Below, in pieces: positions 47,179 through 55,465 of a stretch of DNA of 64,000 nt; positions within the stretch are counted from its first letter, which is position 1, and the number at the start of each line of letters is the position of its first letter. A program made the translations under genes and the position numbers. Source of the stretch: Sphingomonas sp. Leaf21 (GTDB taxonomy: Bacteria > Pseudomonadota > Alphaproteobacteria > Sphingomonadales > Sphingomonadaceae); NCBI RefSeq assembly GCF_916858675.1, contig NZ_CAKASM010000004.1, forward strand, positions 1-64,000, given 5' to 3'. The notes beneath the pieces were generated by a model. The model was not told the DNA's origin and made no database searches. It saw nothing but the letters and a program-made list of their open reading frames with translations.

Positions 47179-47630
47179 GCAAAATCCCTCGACGAATGGC
47201 CCCCTTGTGGCGCGGCTGTCACATCGACGCAAGCAAGGTCGAGCGGATCGAACCGACCATGACGCCGACCCGCCGCCACCGCGCGCCAGGCGGTGACCGT
47301 ACCAGCGGGCCCCGCGATCAGCCAGATCGTCCCGTCCGGCGCGGCGTCGGCGGCATCGCGGGGTGACGGCTCGGCAAGCCCAGTGGGATGCGAATGATAA
47401 TGCCCGATCACCGCCGGACCGCCGCACCGCGCCGCCCGGTGCGCCGCGATCAGCGCCGCCGGATCTATTTCGAACCGGTGCCACGGTTCGGTGGCGACAT
47501 TGGCGCAGGGCAAGGCGACGGCGATATGCGCGCCCCGCCCAAGCAGCAGTCCGCAAATCTCCCGGTCGGGCGAGGCGGCGGCGCATTTGTCGATCAAATC
47601 CAGCGCATCGCTTGAAATCGTTACGGTCAT
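47175..47630 (-). CDS. JAMM (Mov34/MPN/PAD-1) metallopeptidase
   Basis: A 151-residue zinc peptidase of the JAMM fold. The full catalytic set is present: Glu25 (REICGLLLG), His79 and His81 in YHSHPTG, Ser89 and Asp92 in SPRD. Bacterial members cut small proteins from sulfur carriers or cysteine derivatives (RadC, Mec+, QbsD types). No ubiquitin-like carrier is adjacent, so the substrate is unknown. It overlaps chpT by four bases and is divergent from rluD across 17 bases. Confidence 0.9.
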   Translation of the reverse strand: MTVTISSDALDLIDKCAAASPDREICGLLLGRGAHIAVALPCANVATEPWHRFEIDPAALIAAHRAARCGGPAVIGHYHSHPTGLAEPSPRDAADAAPDGTIWLIAGPAGTVTAWRAVAAGRRHGRFDPLDLACVDVTAAPQGGHSSRDFA

Positions 47631-47647
47631 GCCCAATTTATTAGGCC

Positions 47648-48595
47648 ATGGACCGGGGGGTTTCCATCATCGATGCGCGGATCGCGCCCACAGCGGATGG
47701 CTGGCGGTTGGACCGCGCGCTGGCCGATGCGGTGCCGACTCTGTCGCGCGAACGGCTGAAGGTGCTGATCGCCAGCGGCGCGGTCACCCGCGACGGCACG
47801 ATGGCGCGCGACCCGGCCAAGCGCGCGGCGGCGGGCGACGTCTTCCAGGTCGCGGTGCCAGCTCCGACCCCGGCGCATAACGAACCGCAGGATATCCCGC
47901 TCGTCATCGCTTATGAGGACGATCATCTGATCGTCATCGACAAGCCGGCCGGGCTGGTCGTCCATCCCGCGGCGGGCAATCTGGACGGGACGCTGGTCAA
48001 CGCGCTGCTCCATCATTGCGGCGGATCGCTGTCGGGCATCGGCGGAGTCGCGCGGCCGGGGATCGTCCACCGGATCGACAAGGATACCTCGGGGCTGATG
48101 GTCGCGGCCAAGACCGACCGTACGCATGAGGGGCTCGCCAGACAGTTCGCGGCGCATTCGATCGACCGCCGCTACCGCGCGATCACCGGCGGCATCCCGC
48201 GTCCCGCCGACGGCACGGTCGACGCACCGCTCGCGCGCAGCCCGCTCAACCGCAAGAAGGTCGCGATCGTCCAGAGCGGCAAGCGCGCGGTCACCCATTA
48301 CCGGACGATCGAAAAGTTGAACAACGCCGCGCTCGTCGAATGCCGTCTGGAGACGGGGCGTACCCATCAGGTCCGCGTTCATATGCAGTCATTGGGTCAC
48401 GCCTTGCTGGGCGACCCGGTCTATGGTAGAACAAAGGGTGCTCAAAAAGCCCTGCTCGACTCGCTCGATTTCCGGCGCCAGGCCCTGCACGCGGCGCATC
48501 TGGGCTTTATTCATCCCATAAGCGGTAACGCTTTGGCGTTTGAGAGCCCGATGCCCGCCGATATGCAGGAACTGTTCAGTCGGCTTCACGTATAG
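47648..48595 (+). CDS. rluD: 23S rRNA pseudouridine synthase RluD-type
   Basis: A 315-residue RluA-family pseudouridine synthase. An S4 domain is at residues 18-65 (RLDRALADAVPTLSRERLKV), and the catalytic aspartate is Asp144 in IVHRIDKDTSGLM. LETGRTHQVRVHMQSLGHAL and LHAAHLGFIHP complete the core. RluD modifies helix 69 of 23S rRNA; RluC cannot be strictly excluded, but the S4 domain and length fit RluD. rpoH follows after about 70 bases. Confidence 0.92.
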   Translation: MDRGVSIIDARIAPTADGWRLDRALADAVPTLSRERLKVLIASGAVTRDGTMARDPAKRAAAGDVFQVAVPAPTPAHNEPQDIPLVIAYEDDHLIVIDKPAGLVVHPAAGNLDGTLVNALLHHCGGSLSGIGGVARPGIVHRIDKDTSGLMVAAKTDRTHEGLARQFAAHSIDRRYRAITGGIPRPADGTVDAPLARSPLNRKKVAIVQSGKRAVTHYRTIEKLNNAALVECRLETGRTHQVRVHMQSLGHALLGDPVYGRTKGAQKALLDSLDFRRQALHAAHLGFIHPISGNALAFESPMPADMQELFSRLHV

Positions 48596-48663
48596 CAGAA
48601 GACCGCCTCGCACCCGATGACGGGACGAAACGGAATGACGCTCCAGAAAGGGAGATAAGGATC

Positions 48664-49569
48664 ATGGCAAAAGGCAGCAACGTCCCGGCGACGATTCCTG
48701 CGCTCGGCGGGGAGCAGTCGCTCAACCGCTACCTGGCCGAGATCAAGAAATTCCCGATCCTTGCCCCGGAGCAGGAATATATGCTCGCCAAGCGCTTCCA
48801 GGAGCATGGCGATCCGGAGGCGGCGGCGCAGCTCGTCACCTCGCACCTGCGTCTCGTGGCCAAGATCGCGATGGGCTATCGTGGCTATGGCCTGCCCACC
48901 TCCGAGCTGATCTCGGAGGGGAATATCGGCCTGATGCAGGGCGTGAAGAAGTTCGAGCCCGATCGCGGCTTCCGCCTGGCCACCTATGCGATGTGGTGGA
49001 TCCGCGCCTCGATCCAGGAATATATCCTTCGGTCGTGGAGCCTCGTGAAGATGGGCACCACCGCCGCCCAGAAGAAGCTGTTCTTCAACCTGCGCCGGAT
49101 GAAGTCGAAGCTCGACGCGTTCGAGGACGGCGACCTGCGCCCCGAGGACGTGACCAAGATCGCCACCGATCTGGGCGTCAACGAGGACGAGGTCATCAGC
49201 ATGAACCGCCGCATGGCGATGGGGGGCGACACCTCGCTCAACGTCTCGATGCGCGAGGATGGCGAGGGCCAGTGGCAGGATTGGCTGGCCGATGACGCGC
49301 CGCTCCAGGACTCGGTCGTCGCCGAGCAGCAGGAGGCGGACGTCCGCCACGGCATGCTGGTAAGCGCGATGGACGACCTGAACGACCGTGAAAAGCACAT
49401 CCTGACCGAGCGTCGCCTGACCGACGATCCCAAGACGCTGGAAGAGCTGAGCCAGGTCTATGGCGTCAGCCGAGAGCGCGTCCGCCAGATCGAGGTGCGC
49501 GCGTTCGAGAAGCTGCAAAAGGCGATGATGCGCATCGCCGGTGAAAAGCGGCTGCTGGCGGCCGCCTGA
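48664..49569 (+). CDS. rpoH: RNA polymerase sigma factor RpoH (sigma-32)
   Basis: A 301-residue heat-shock sigma factor. Region 2 (VTSHLRLVAKIAMGYRGYGL, LISEGNIGLMQGVKKFEPDR, FRLATYAMWWIRASIQEYIL) and the RpoH box QKKLFFNLRR lie in the first 150 residues, and region 4 (LEELSQVYGVSRERVRQIEV) near the C-terminus. The start at 48664 has AAGGAT upstream. Many sphingomonads carry two rpoH copies; only this one is in the window. Confidence 0.97.
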   Translation: MAKGSNVPATIPALGGEQSLNRYLAEIKKFPILAPEQEYMLAKRFQEHGDPEAAAQLVTSHLRLVAKIAMGYRGYGLPTSELISEGNIGLMQGVKKFEPDRGFRLATYAMWWIRASIQEYILRSWSLVKMGTTAAQKKLFFNLRRMKSKLDAFEDGDLRPEDVTKIATDLGVNEDEVISMNRRMAMGGDTSLNVSMREDGEGQWQDWLADDAPLQDSVVAEQQEADVRHGMLVSAMDDLNDREKHILTERRLTDDPKTLEELSQVYGVSRERVRQIEVRAFEKLQKAMMRIAGEKRLLAAA

Positions 49570-49571
49570 GC

Positions 49572-50807
49572 ATGACCGGCCGCACCGTCGTCATCGGCGG
49601 CGGCGCGGCCGGGATCGCGGCGGCAAGGACGCTGCATGACGCTGGCGCCGAAGTCCTGCTGATCGAAGCGGCGGACCGGCTTGGCGGGCGAGCGCGGAGC
49701 GTCCGGTTGCCGACCGGCCATGTCGTCGACCATGGCTGTGGCTGGCTTCATTCCGCCAGGCGCAATCCCTGGACCGCCATAGCCGAACAGGCGGGCTTCA
49801 CCGTCGACCGCCGCGCACCCAACTGGGACGCGCAATGGCAGGATCTGGGGTTCCCGCCGGACCAGCAGGCGGCGGCGGACGATGCCTTCGAACAATTCGA
49901 AACAGCCGCCCTGGCCGCCTGTAGAGGCCCGGACCGCCCGCTATCCGACTTCGTGGCGACCGACGATCCCTGGCGGCCGATGATCGATGCCATATCGGGC
50001 TATGTGAACGGCGCGGCGCTTGTCGACGTCTCGCTGCATGATTGGGCGGCCTATGAGGAGGCAGCGAGCGAGGACAATTGGGCGGTGGTCGAAGGCTATG
50101 GCACCGTCATCGCGGATCACGCGCGCGGCGTACCGATTCGAACCGGCGTGACCGCGACCCTGATCGACCATCGCGGTCGGACGATCCGCATCGCGACGTC
50201 GCACGGGACGATCGAAGCCGACCGGGTCGTCATCGCCGTACCGACGACCGTGCTGGCGGAAGGCAGGCTGCGCTTCGATCCGCCTCTGCCCGCCAAGCAG
50301 GACGCCGCCGCGGCCCTCCCGCTCGGACTCGCCGACAAGGTTTTCCTGTCGGTCGAAGGCCCCCTGCCCTGGCCCGCCCATGCCCATCTGACCGGCAATC
50401 CGCATAGCGCCTGTACGGCCAGCCACCGCCTCTCGCCCTTCGGCTGGCCGATCGTCGAGAGCTTCTTCGGCGGCCCCTGCGCCGAGGCGCTGGAGGAAGA
50501 TGGCGCGGCGGCGGCCTTCGCGATCGACGAACTGGTCGCACTTCTCGGTAGTGATTGGCGCAGGCGTTTCACCCCGCTGGACGCGACGCGCTGGCGCGGT
50601 GTCCCCCTGATCGGCGGCAGCTACAGCCATGCGAGGATAGGTCATGCCGACGCGCGCCAGGCGCTGGCCAGGCCGGTCGAGGACCGCCTGTTCTTCGCGG
50701 GGGAGGCCTGCTCGCGCGAGGATTTTTCAACCGCGCACGGGGCCTTCACCACTGGCGCCGAGGTGGCCAGGACCATCTTCGATCCGGAGGTTCATCGAAC
50801 CGCATGA
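49572..50807 (+). CDS. Flavin-containing amine oxidase family protein
   Basis: A 411-residue FAD-dependent amine oxidase. The Rossmann motif VIGGGAAGIAAARTLHDAGA, the GG motif DRLGGRARSV and the C-terminal LFFAGEACSREDFSTAHGAF are clear. Substrate unknown; the family includes monoamine and polyamine oxidases. No signal peptide. It starts two bases after rpoH and overlaps the next gene by four bases. Confidence 0.88.
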   Translation: MTGRTVVIGGGAAGIAAARTLHDAGAEVLLIEAADRLGGRARSVRLPTGHVVDHGCGWLHSARRNPWTAIAEQAGFTVDRRAPNWDAQWQDLGFPPDQQAAADDAFEQFETAALAACRGPDRPLSDFVATDDPWRPMIDAISGYVNGAALVDVSLHDWAAYEEAASEDNWAVVEGYGTVIADHARGVPIRTGVTATLIDHRGRTIRIATSHGTIEADRVVIAVPTTVLAEGRLRFDPPLPAKQDAAAALPLGLADKVFLSVEGPLPWPAHAHLTGNPHSACTASHRLSPFGWPIVESFFGGPCAEALEEDGAAAAFAIDELVALLGSDWRRRFTPLDATRWRGVPLIGGSYSHARIGHADARQALARPVEDRLFFAGEACSREDFSTAHGAFTTGAEVARTIFDPEVHRTA

Positions 50808-51244
50808 CGACAATCCCCATGCAGCTTCCCATTGGCTACACGCTGCGTCCCGATGTGGCGGCCGTGGCCGACTATCTGCGTCTCCGCGAGATTGCCGGAC
50901 TGACCCCGCGCAGCGTCGCAGCGGCCGAGGCCGGCCTGCCGCGAACGGTCTTCGGCGTGACGATCGAGCATGATGGCCGCGCCGTCGCCATGGGCCGTAT
51001 CGTCGGCGACGGGGCGCTTTGTCTGCAAATCGCCGATATCGCGGTTGATCCTGCGCATCAGAGCCGCGGGCTTGGCAAGGCTGTGATGGCTGCGCTGATG
51101 GCGCATGTCGCGGATCGGACCAGCGCAGAGGTCTATGTCAATCTGATCGCCGATGGCGATGCGCACCGGCTTTATGCGCAATTCGGGTTCGAGCCGGTCG
51201 CCCCCCTTTCGCAAGGCATGGCTTGCTGGGTCCATACGCGCTGA
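50804..51244 (+). CDS. GNAT family acetyltransferase
   Basis: A 146-residue GNAT enzyme. Motif A is IADIAVDPAHQSRGLGKAVM, the acetyl-CoA pyrophosphate loop, and motif B is AHRLYAQFGFEPV. The substrate cannot be predicted. Its ATG overlaps the stop of the amine oxidase gene, so the two should be expressed together. The N-terminal 25 residues are variable. Confidence 0.9.
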   Translation: MTTIPMQLPIGYTLRPDVAAVADYLRLREIAGLTPRSVAAAEAGLPRTVFGVTIEHDGRAVAMGRIVGDGALCLQIADIAVDPAHQSRGLGKAVMAALMAHVADRTSAEVYVNLIADGDAHRLYAQFGFEPVAPLSQGMACWVHTR

Positions 51245-51252
51245 CGACAATT

Positions 51253-51483
51253 TTACAGGTCGGCCAGCACCGCCGCGCTGTCCGTCACCTCGGCAAAGTC
51301 CGCTGCCAGCAAACCCATCGTCACGTCGAAAATCGTCTGCGCGTCCAATCCGGCGGAAGGCAGGTCGAAGCCGATGACGGCGTCACCGATCACGCTGATC
51401 CGATAGCCGAGATCCGACGCCGAACGCACGGTCGAATTGACGCAGAACCCCGCGACCGCTCCGACCACATAGAGGTGCGTCAC
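51253..51483 (-). pseudogene. Isochorismatase-family hydrolase, 3' fragment
   Basis: The 76 codons match only the C-terminal part of an isochorismatase-like cysteine hydrolase: YVVGAVAGFCVNSTVRSASD and GYRISVIGDAVIGFDLPS. The catalytic cysteine (Cys14 of the fragment) is present, but the N-terminal half with the conserved Asp and Lys is missing, and the sequence upstream has no continuing match in any frame. An intact member is about 180 residues. It is a decayed remnant between two complete genes. Confidence 0.7.
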
Positions 51484-51586
51484 GCCGCTTGATGGAGATG
51501 GCTTCGCCGTCGATTTCGCGCCCGCACGCCGTGTCGGGATATCCCGACATCGCTGGAGGAAGCGGCGACAGGGGACGCCCTGCCCC

Positions 51587-52243
51587 TCACCGGATCGGCG
51601 AGTTCGGGTCCAGTCGCATGTCCAGATACCGGTCCACCGACCCCATCAGTTCGGGCATCTCATGCTCGAAGAAGTGGTTGGCCTTCGGAATGGTGTCGTG
51701 ATGGATGGTGATGTGCTTCTGGGTGCGCAGCTTGTCGACCAGCTTCTGGGTCGCGGCCGGGGTGGCGACCTCGTCGGCTTCGCCCTGGATGATGATGCCC
51801 GAGGAGGGGCACGGCGCCAGGAAGGTGAAGTCGTACATGTTGGCGGGCGGCGCGACCGAGATGAAGCCGCGAATTTCCGGGCGGCGCATCAGCAGCTGCA
51901 TCCCGATCCATGCGCCGAAGCTGACGCCCGCGATCCAGGTGGTCGAGGCTTCGGGGTGGAAGCTCTGCACCCAGTCGAGCGCCGAGGCCGCGTCGGACAG
52001 TTCACCGATGCCGTTGTCGAACACGCCCTGGCTCTTGCCCACGCCGCGAAAGTTGAAGCGCAGCGTGGCGAAACCGCGCCGCTGGAAGGTCTTGTAGAGT
52101 TCCTGGACGATGCGGTTGTTCATCGTGCCGCCCGCATTGGGGTGCGGGTGCAGGATCATGGCGACGGGCGCGCGCGGACGCGGAGCGGGAGCGAAACGGC
52201 CTTCGAGGCGGCCTTCGGGGCCAGGAAAAATGACTTCAGGCAT
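51587..52243 (-). CDS. Alpha/beta hydrolase of the dienelactone-hydrolase-like type
   Basis: A 218-residue alpha/beta hydrolase. Family blocks are LHPHPNAGGTMNNRIVQELY, LRFNFRGVGKSQGVFDNGIG and the nucleophile region GVSFGAWIGMQLL (Ser in GVSFG). A closing Asp/His pair lies in GEADEV and KANHFFEHE. This group is abundant in sphingomonads next to cysteine desulfurase genes. I chose ATG at 52243, the family start. Substrate unknown. Confidence 0.85.
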   Translation of the reverse strand: MPEVIFPGPEGRLEGRFAPAPRPRAPVAMILHPHPNAGGTMNNRIVQELYKTFQRRGFATLRFNFRGVGKSQGVFDNGIGELSDAASALDWVQSFHPEASTTWIAGVSFGAWIGMQLLMRRPEIRGFISVAPPANMYDFTFLAPCPSSGIIIQGEADEVATPAATQKLVDKLRTQKHITIHHDTIPKANHFFEHEMPELMGSVDRYLDMRLDPNSPIR

Positions 52244-52352
52244 CAAAACTCGCCGATCTGGATCGCGCTGGTGGAGCGCCGGGAACCTTGCGCTATATAG
52301 GCGGGAAGCCCCTTTTCGCAATTGTTCGATCATTCCAGTTAGGCAACGAACC

Positions 52353-53405
52353 CTGTCCCGTCTTTACCTCGATCATGCCGCGACCACCCCGATGACCGAC
52401 GCAGCCCGCGCCGCGCTGGTGGAGGGGTGCGCGATCTGGGCCAACCCCTCCTCCCCCCATGCCGAGGGTCGCGCCGCCAGGCGTGCGCTGGAGGATGCGC
52501 GCCTCGCCATCGCCCGCGCGCTGGGCTGGCGCCACGAGTTGCTGTTCACCAGCGGGGCCAGCGAGTCCCTGGCCATCGCGCTGACGCGGTCGATGGCGAC
52601 CCGGCGCTTCGTCGGCGCGATCGATCACGACGCGGTGTTGCGGGCCGCGCCGGATGCGATCGTGATCCCGGTCGGGCACGACGGCATACTCGACCTGCCC
52701 GATCTGAGCGGCCCCCGCGCGGTGGTGACGGTGCAATGGGCGAATAGCGAAACCGGCGTTCGCCAGCCGATCGCCGCGCTGGCGGAAACGATCCATGCGA
52801 GCGGCCACATCCTGCTGGTCGATGCCGCGCAGATGCCCGCCGGAGCGGATCCGGAAGTGATCGCCCATGCCGATCTGGTCGCGCTGTCGGCGCACAAGCG
52901 TGGCGGCCCGCCGGGGATCGGCGCGCTGCTGGTCCGCGGCCTCGCGCTGCTGGAGCCCAGCGGCGGGCAGGAGCGCGGCTATCGCCCCGGCACGGAAAAC
53001 ATGCCGGGCGTGCTGGCCTATGCCGCCGCGCTTGCCGAGCCCGAGCCCGATCATGAGGAATTGCGCGCCTATTGCGACGATGCCATACGCCGCTCGGGCG
53101 GGATCGTCGTCGCCGATGCCAGCCGCCGCCACCCCGCCATCGCAAGCTACCACATGCCCGGCAAGCCCTCCGCCGCGCAGTTGATCCAGTTCGACCTGGC
53201 GCGAATTTCCGTCTCGGCGGGCAGTGCCTGCGCCAGCGGCAGCCTGAAGCCCAGCCACGTCCTCGCCGCGCTGGGCTGGGACGTCGAGGCGGGCCGCGAG
53301 GTGGTGCGCGTCAGCTTCGGGCGGACGACGACGCGCAATGACGTGGATCGCTTCGTCGCGGCCTGGCGGGCGATCGCGCGGGGCAGGCGGGTGGAAGCGG
53401 CGTGA
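52353..53405 (+). CDS. Cysteine desulfurase paralogue A (NifS/IscS-like)
   Basis: A 350-residue PLP enzyme of the cysteine desulfurase family. It has YLDHAATTPM, FTSGASESLAIA, the PLP-site acid in LLVDAAQ (Asp157), the PLP lysine Lys182 in SAHKRGGPPG, and the nucleophile Cys293 in SAGSACASGS. No ATG, GTG or TTG lies in frame just before the conserved SRLYLDHAATTP start, so CTG at 52353 (or ATT upstream) may be used; an internal ATG would remove the conserved N-terminus. Its stop overlaps the GTG of the next gene. Function with its paralogue is not certain. Confidence 0.85.
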   Translation: MSRLYLDHAATTPMTDAARAALVEGCAIWANPSSPHAEGRAARRALEDARLAIARALGWRHELLFTSGASESLAIALTRSMATRRFVGAIDHDAVLRAAPDAIVIPVGHDGILDLPDLSGPRAVVTVQWANSETGVRQPIAALAETIHASGHILLVDAAQMPAGADPEVIAHADLVALSAHKRGGPPGIGALLVRGLALLEPSGGQERGYRPGTENMPGVLAYAAALAEPEPDHEELRAYCDDAIRRSGGIVVADASRRHPAIASYHMPGKPSAAQLIQFDLARISVSAGSACASGSLKPSHVLAALGWDVEAGREVVRVSFGRTTTRNDVDRFVAAWRAIARGRRVEAA

Positions 53406-54463
53406 CCTATCTCGACTATCAGGCGACGTCACCGCTTGCGCCGGAAGCTCTGAAGGCCATGCTGCCCTGGCTGGAACAGGGCCACGCCAACCCGCATTCC
53501 CCGCACCGCGCCGGGCGACAGGCGCGCGCCGCCGTGGAGGTCGCGCGCGATCAGGTCGCGGCGCTCCTGCCCTCGGGCGGGCGCGTCGTCTTCACCAGCG
53601 GCGCGACCGAGGCGCTCAACTGGGCGATCAAGGGAACGCGCGGCGGGATCGTCACCACCGCGATCGAACATGCCGCCGTGCTCGATACGGCGAAGGCGAC
53701 CGGTCGACCGCTGGCCATCATGCCGGTCGATGGCGAAGGCGTGACCCAGGCCGCACCGATCCCCGAGGGAACCGGGCTGGTCGCCGCGATGCTGGTCAAC
53801 AACGAGATCGGCACGATCCAGCCCGTCGCCGCGCTTGCCGAGGACGCCCATCGCGCCGGCGCGTGGATGCTGTGCGACGCGGTGCAGGGCTATGGCCGCG
53901 TCGCCATCCCCGATGCGGTCGATCTGGCCGCGATCTCCGCGCACAAGATCCATGGCCCCAAGGGCATCGGCGCCCTGTGGATCCGCGACGGCATCACCCT
54001 GCCCCCGCTGCTTCATGGCGGCGATCAGGAAGGCGGGCGCTCGGGCACGCTCAGCCCCGCGCTCTGCGCCGGATTCGGCATGGCGGCCAGGCTGATGGTA
54101 GAGCGAAAGGATGCCGACATGGCGCATGTCGCACGGCTGTGGTCGCTGGCGGTCGAGCGGCTGGGCCCCGATTGGGCGATCAACGGAGCGACCGGGCAGC
54201 GCTATCACGGCAATCTCAATATCCGCCGCGACGGCCTCGACGTCGCCCGGCTGATGTCCGATTGCCGCGACATCGCTTTCTCCGCCGGAAGTGCGTGCGC
54301 CAGCGGATCGGGGCGGCCGAGCCATGTGCTGGCGGGGCTGGGCCTGAGCGACCGTGAGGCCAGATCCTCGATCCGGTTGGGCTTCGGCCGCTACACGACC
54401 GAGGCGGGGTTCCTTGCGGCGATCGACCGTATCGACGCGGCGGCGCGGGAGCAGCGGCGATGA
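53402..54463 (+). CDS. Cysteine desulfurase paralogue B (NifS/IscS-like)
   Basis: A 353-residue cysteine desulfurase. It has YLDYQATSPLAPEA, FTSGATEALNWAIKG, His90 in IEHAAVL, Asp159 in LCDAVQGYG, PLP lysine Lys182 in SAHKIHGPKG and nucleophile Cys299 in SAGSACASGS. All catalytic residues are present. GTG start at 53402 within the stop of paralogue A. Its stop overlaps the ferredoxin start by four bases. It may supply sulfur for iron-sulfur clusters or tRNA thiolation. Confidence 0.9.
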   Translation: MTYLDYQATSPLAPEALKAMLPWLEQGHANPHSPHRAGRQARAAVEVARDQVAALLPSGGRVVFTSGATEALNWAIKGTRGGIVTTAIEHAAVLDTAKATGRPLAIMPVDGEGVTQAAPIPEGTGLVAAMLVNNEIGTIQPVAALAEDAHRAGAWMLCDAVQGYGRVAIPDAVDLAAISAHKIHGPKGIGALWIRDGITLPPLLHGGDQEGGRSGTLSPALCAGFGMAARLMVERKDADMAHVARLWSLAVERLGPDWAINGATGQRYHGNLNIRRDGLDVARLMSDCRDIAFSAGSACASGSGRPSHVLAGLGLSDREARSSIRLGFGRYTTEAGFLAAIDRIDAAAREQRR

Positions 54464-54765
54464 TCGCGCTGACCTTCGTGACGAACGACGACCGGACGAT
54501 AGCCACCGACGCCGCGCCCGGCGAGACGCTGCTCCACGCGGGGCAGCGTGCGGGGCTGCCCCTGGAAGGGACATGCGGCGGACAGATGGCGTGCGCCACC
54601 TGCCATGTCCTGATCGACCCGGCCTTTGCCGATCGTCTGCCCGCGTCGACGGCGGAGGAGGAGGACATGCTCGATCTGGTCCCCGACGCGACCCGCGCCA
54701 GTCGCCTGGCCTGCCAGGTCATCCTGACGCCCAGGCTCGACGGATTGATCGCCCGGCTTCCATGA
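54460..54765 (+). CDS. [2Fe-2S] ferredoxin, adrenodoxin/Isc type
   Basis: A 101-residue ferredoxin with the ligand pattern C-x5-C-x2-C and a distant fourth cysteine: TCGGQMACATCHV (Cys39, Cys45, Cys48) and LACQVI (Cys85). Layout matches the IscFdx/adrenodoxin group, which supplies electrons for iron-sulfur assembly. The overlap with the desulfurase B gene (ATGA) supports that role. Confidence 0.92.
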   Translation: MIALTFVTNDDRTIATDAAPGETLLHAGQRAGLPLEGTCGGQMACATCHVLIDPAFADRLPASTAEEEDMLDLVPDATRASRLACQVILTPRLDGLIARLP

Positions 54766-54862
54766 ACCTTTGATAACAGTGGGGTTCAGGCATCGATCAT
54801 CGGCCGTCCCGCATTATTCCCCTATGCTCGCCGAAAGGCGGGTCCACCGGGAGTAAAGCGTT

Positions 54863-55159
54863 ATGAAACTACTTGCTGTTTTGGGCGCCGGTCTGATCGC
54901 CGTGTCGGGCGTTGCCGCCGCCACCCCCGCCGATGCCGCGCCGCATGATCGCTGGGGCCATGGCCCTGGACGGGATCGCGGGCCGGGCTGGCATCATCGT
55001 GGTCCCGGCTGGGATCGCGGACCGGGTTGGCATCGCGGGCCTGGCTGGAATCGCGGACCGGGCTGGCACGGCAACGGCTATGGCTATGGCCGCCCGCGCG
55101 TGACCTGCCGCTGGGTCCGGACCTGGAACGGTCCGCAGCGTCAGTGCTTCCGCCGCTGA
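54863..55159 (+). CDS. Exported glycine/tryptophan-repeat protein
   Basis: A 98-residue protein with a signal peptide (MKLLAVLGAGLIAVSGVAAA) and a tandem repeat of RGPGW-type units (about five, with W-H/D/N variants such as DRGPGWHRGPGWNRGPGW). It ends in a small domain with two cysteines (VTCRWVRTWNGPQRQCFRR). The latter resembles ends of YMGG/CC-Gly-type small proteins in sphingomonads. Function unknown; cell-surface or periplasmic location is likely. Confidence 0.75.
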   Translation: MKLLAVLGAGLIAVSGVAAATPADAAPHDRWGHGPGRDRGPGWHHRGPGWDRGPGWHRGPGWNRGPGWHGNGYGYGRPRVTCRWVRTWNGPQRQCFRR

Positions 55160-55218
55160 TCCGATCTTTGGTGCCGGTGGGATAAACACTTGATCCCCCG
55201 GCACCGTTTCGCCATATG

Positions 55219-55317
55219 CGCGGCGGGAGTCGGGCGGACGTAGTCATCGCCAACCCGGTCAGGTCCTGACGGAAGCAGCCGCAACGATTTCGCTGCGGGT
55301 CGTCCCGGCTCCCACCT
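55219..55317 (+). ncRNA. ffs: Signal recognition particle RNA (4.5S)
   Basis: The RNA partner of Ffh. The conserved apical domain is CCGGTCAGGTCCTGACGGAA then GCAGCC, and the outer arms GGGAGTCGGGCGGAC / GTCGTCCCGGCTCCC pair with G-U wobbles. Ends are estimated from pairing. It lies just upstream of dnaX, the usual alphaproteobacterial arrangement. Confidence 0.93.
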
Positions 55318-55465
55318 TCCACCTGTTGCCAAGTGCATCGCCCGCTTTTCGACCGCTCCGGCGCTGGAGGGGATGATGGGCTTCACGATTATACCTGACG
55401 CCGCGCGCCCGAGCGCCTATGTTGGTGCGCGATGATTTCCCTCACCCCGACCAACCAGAACCGAC

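Noticed and set aside
44014..47262. Very long plus-strand frame (over 1000 codons) opposite cheA and chpT
   Set aside because: Mirror of the CheA and ChpT codon pattern with low-complexity Arg/His composition; no recognisable domain.
55219..55413. Small antisense and sense frames around the SRP RNA
   Set aside because: Explained by the conserved SRP RNA structure; no protein motif.
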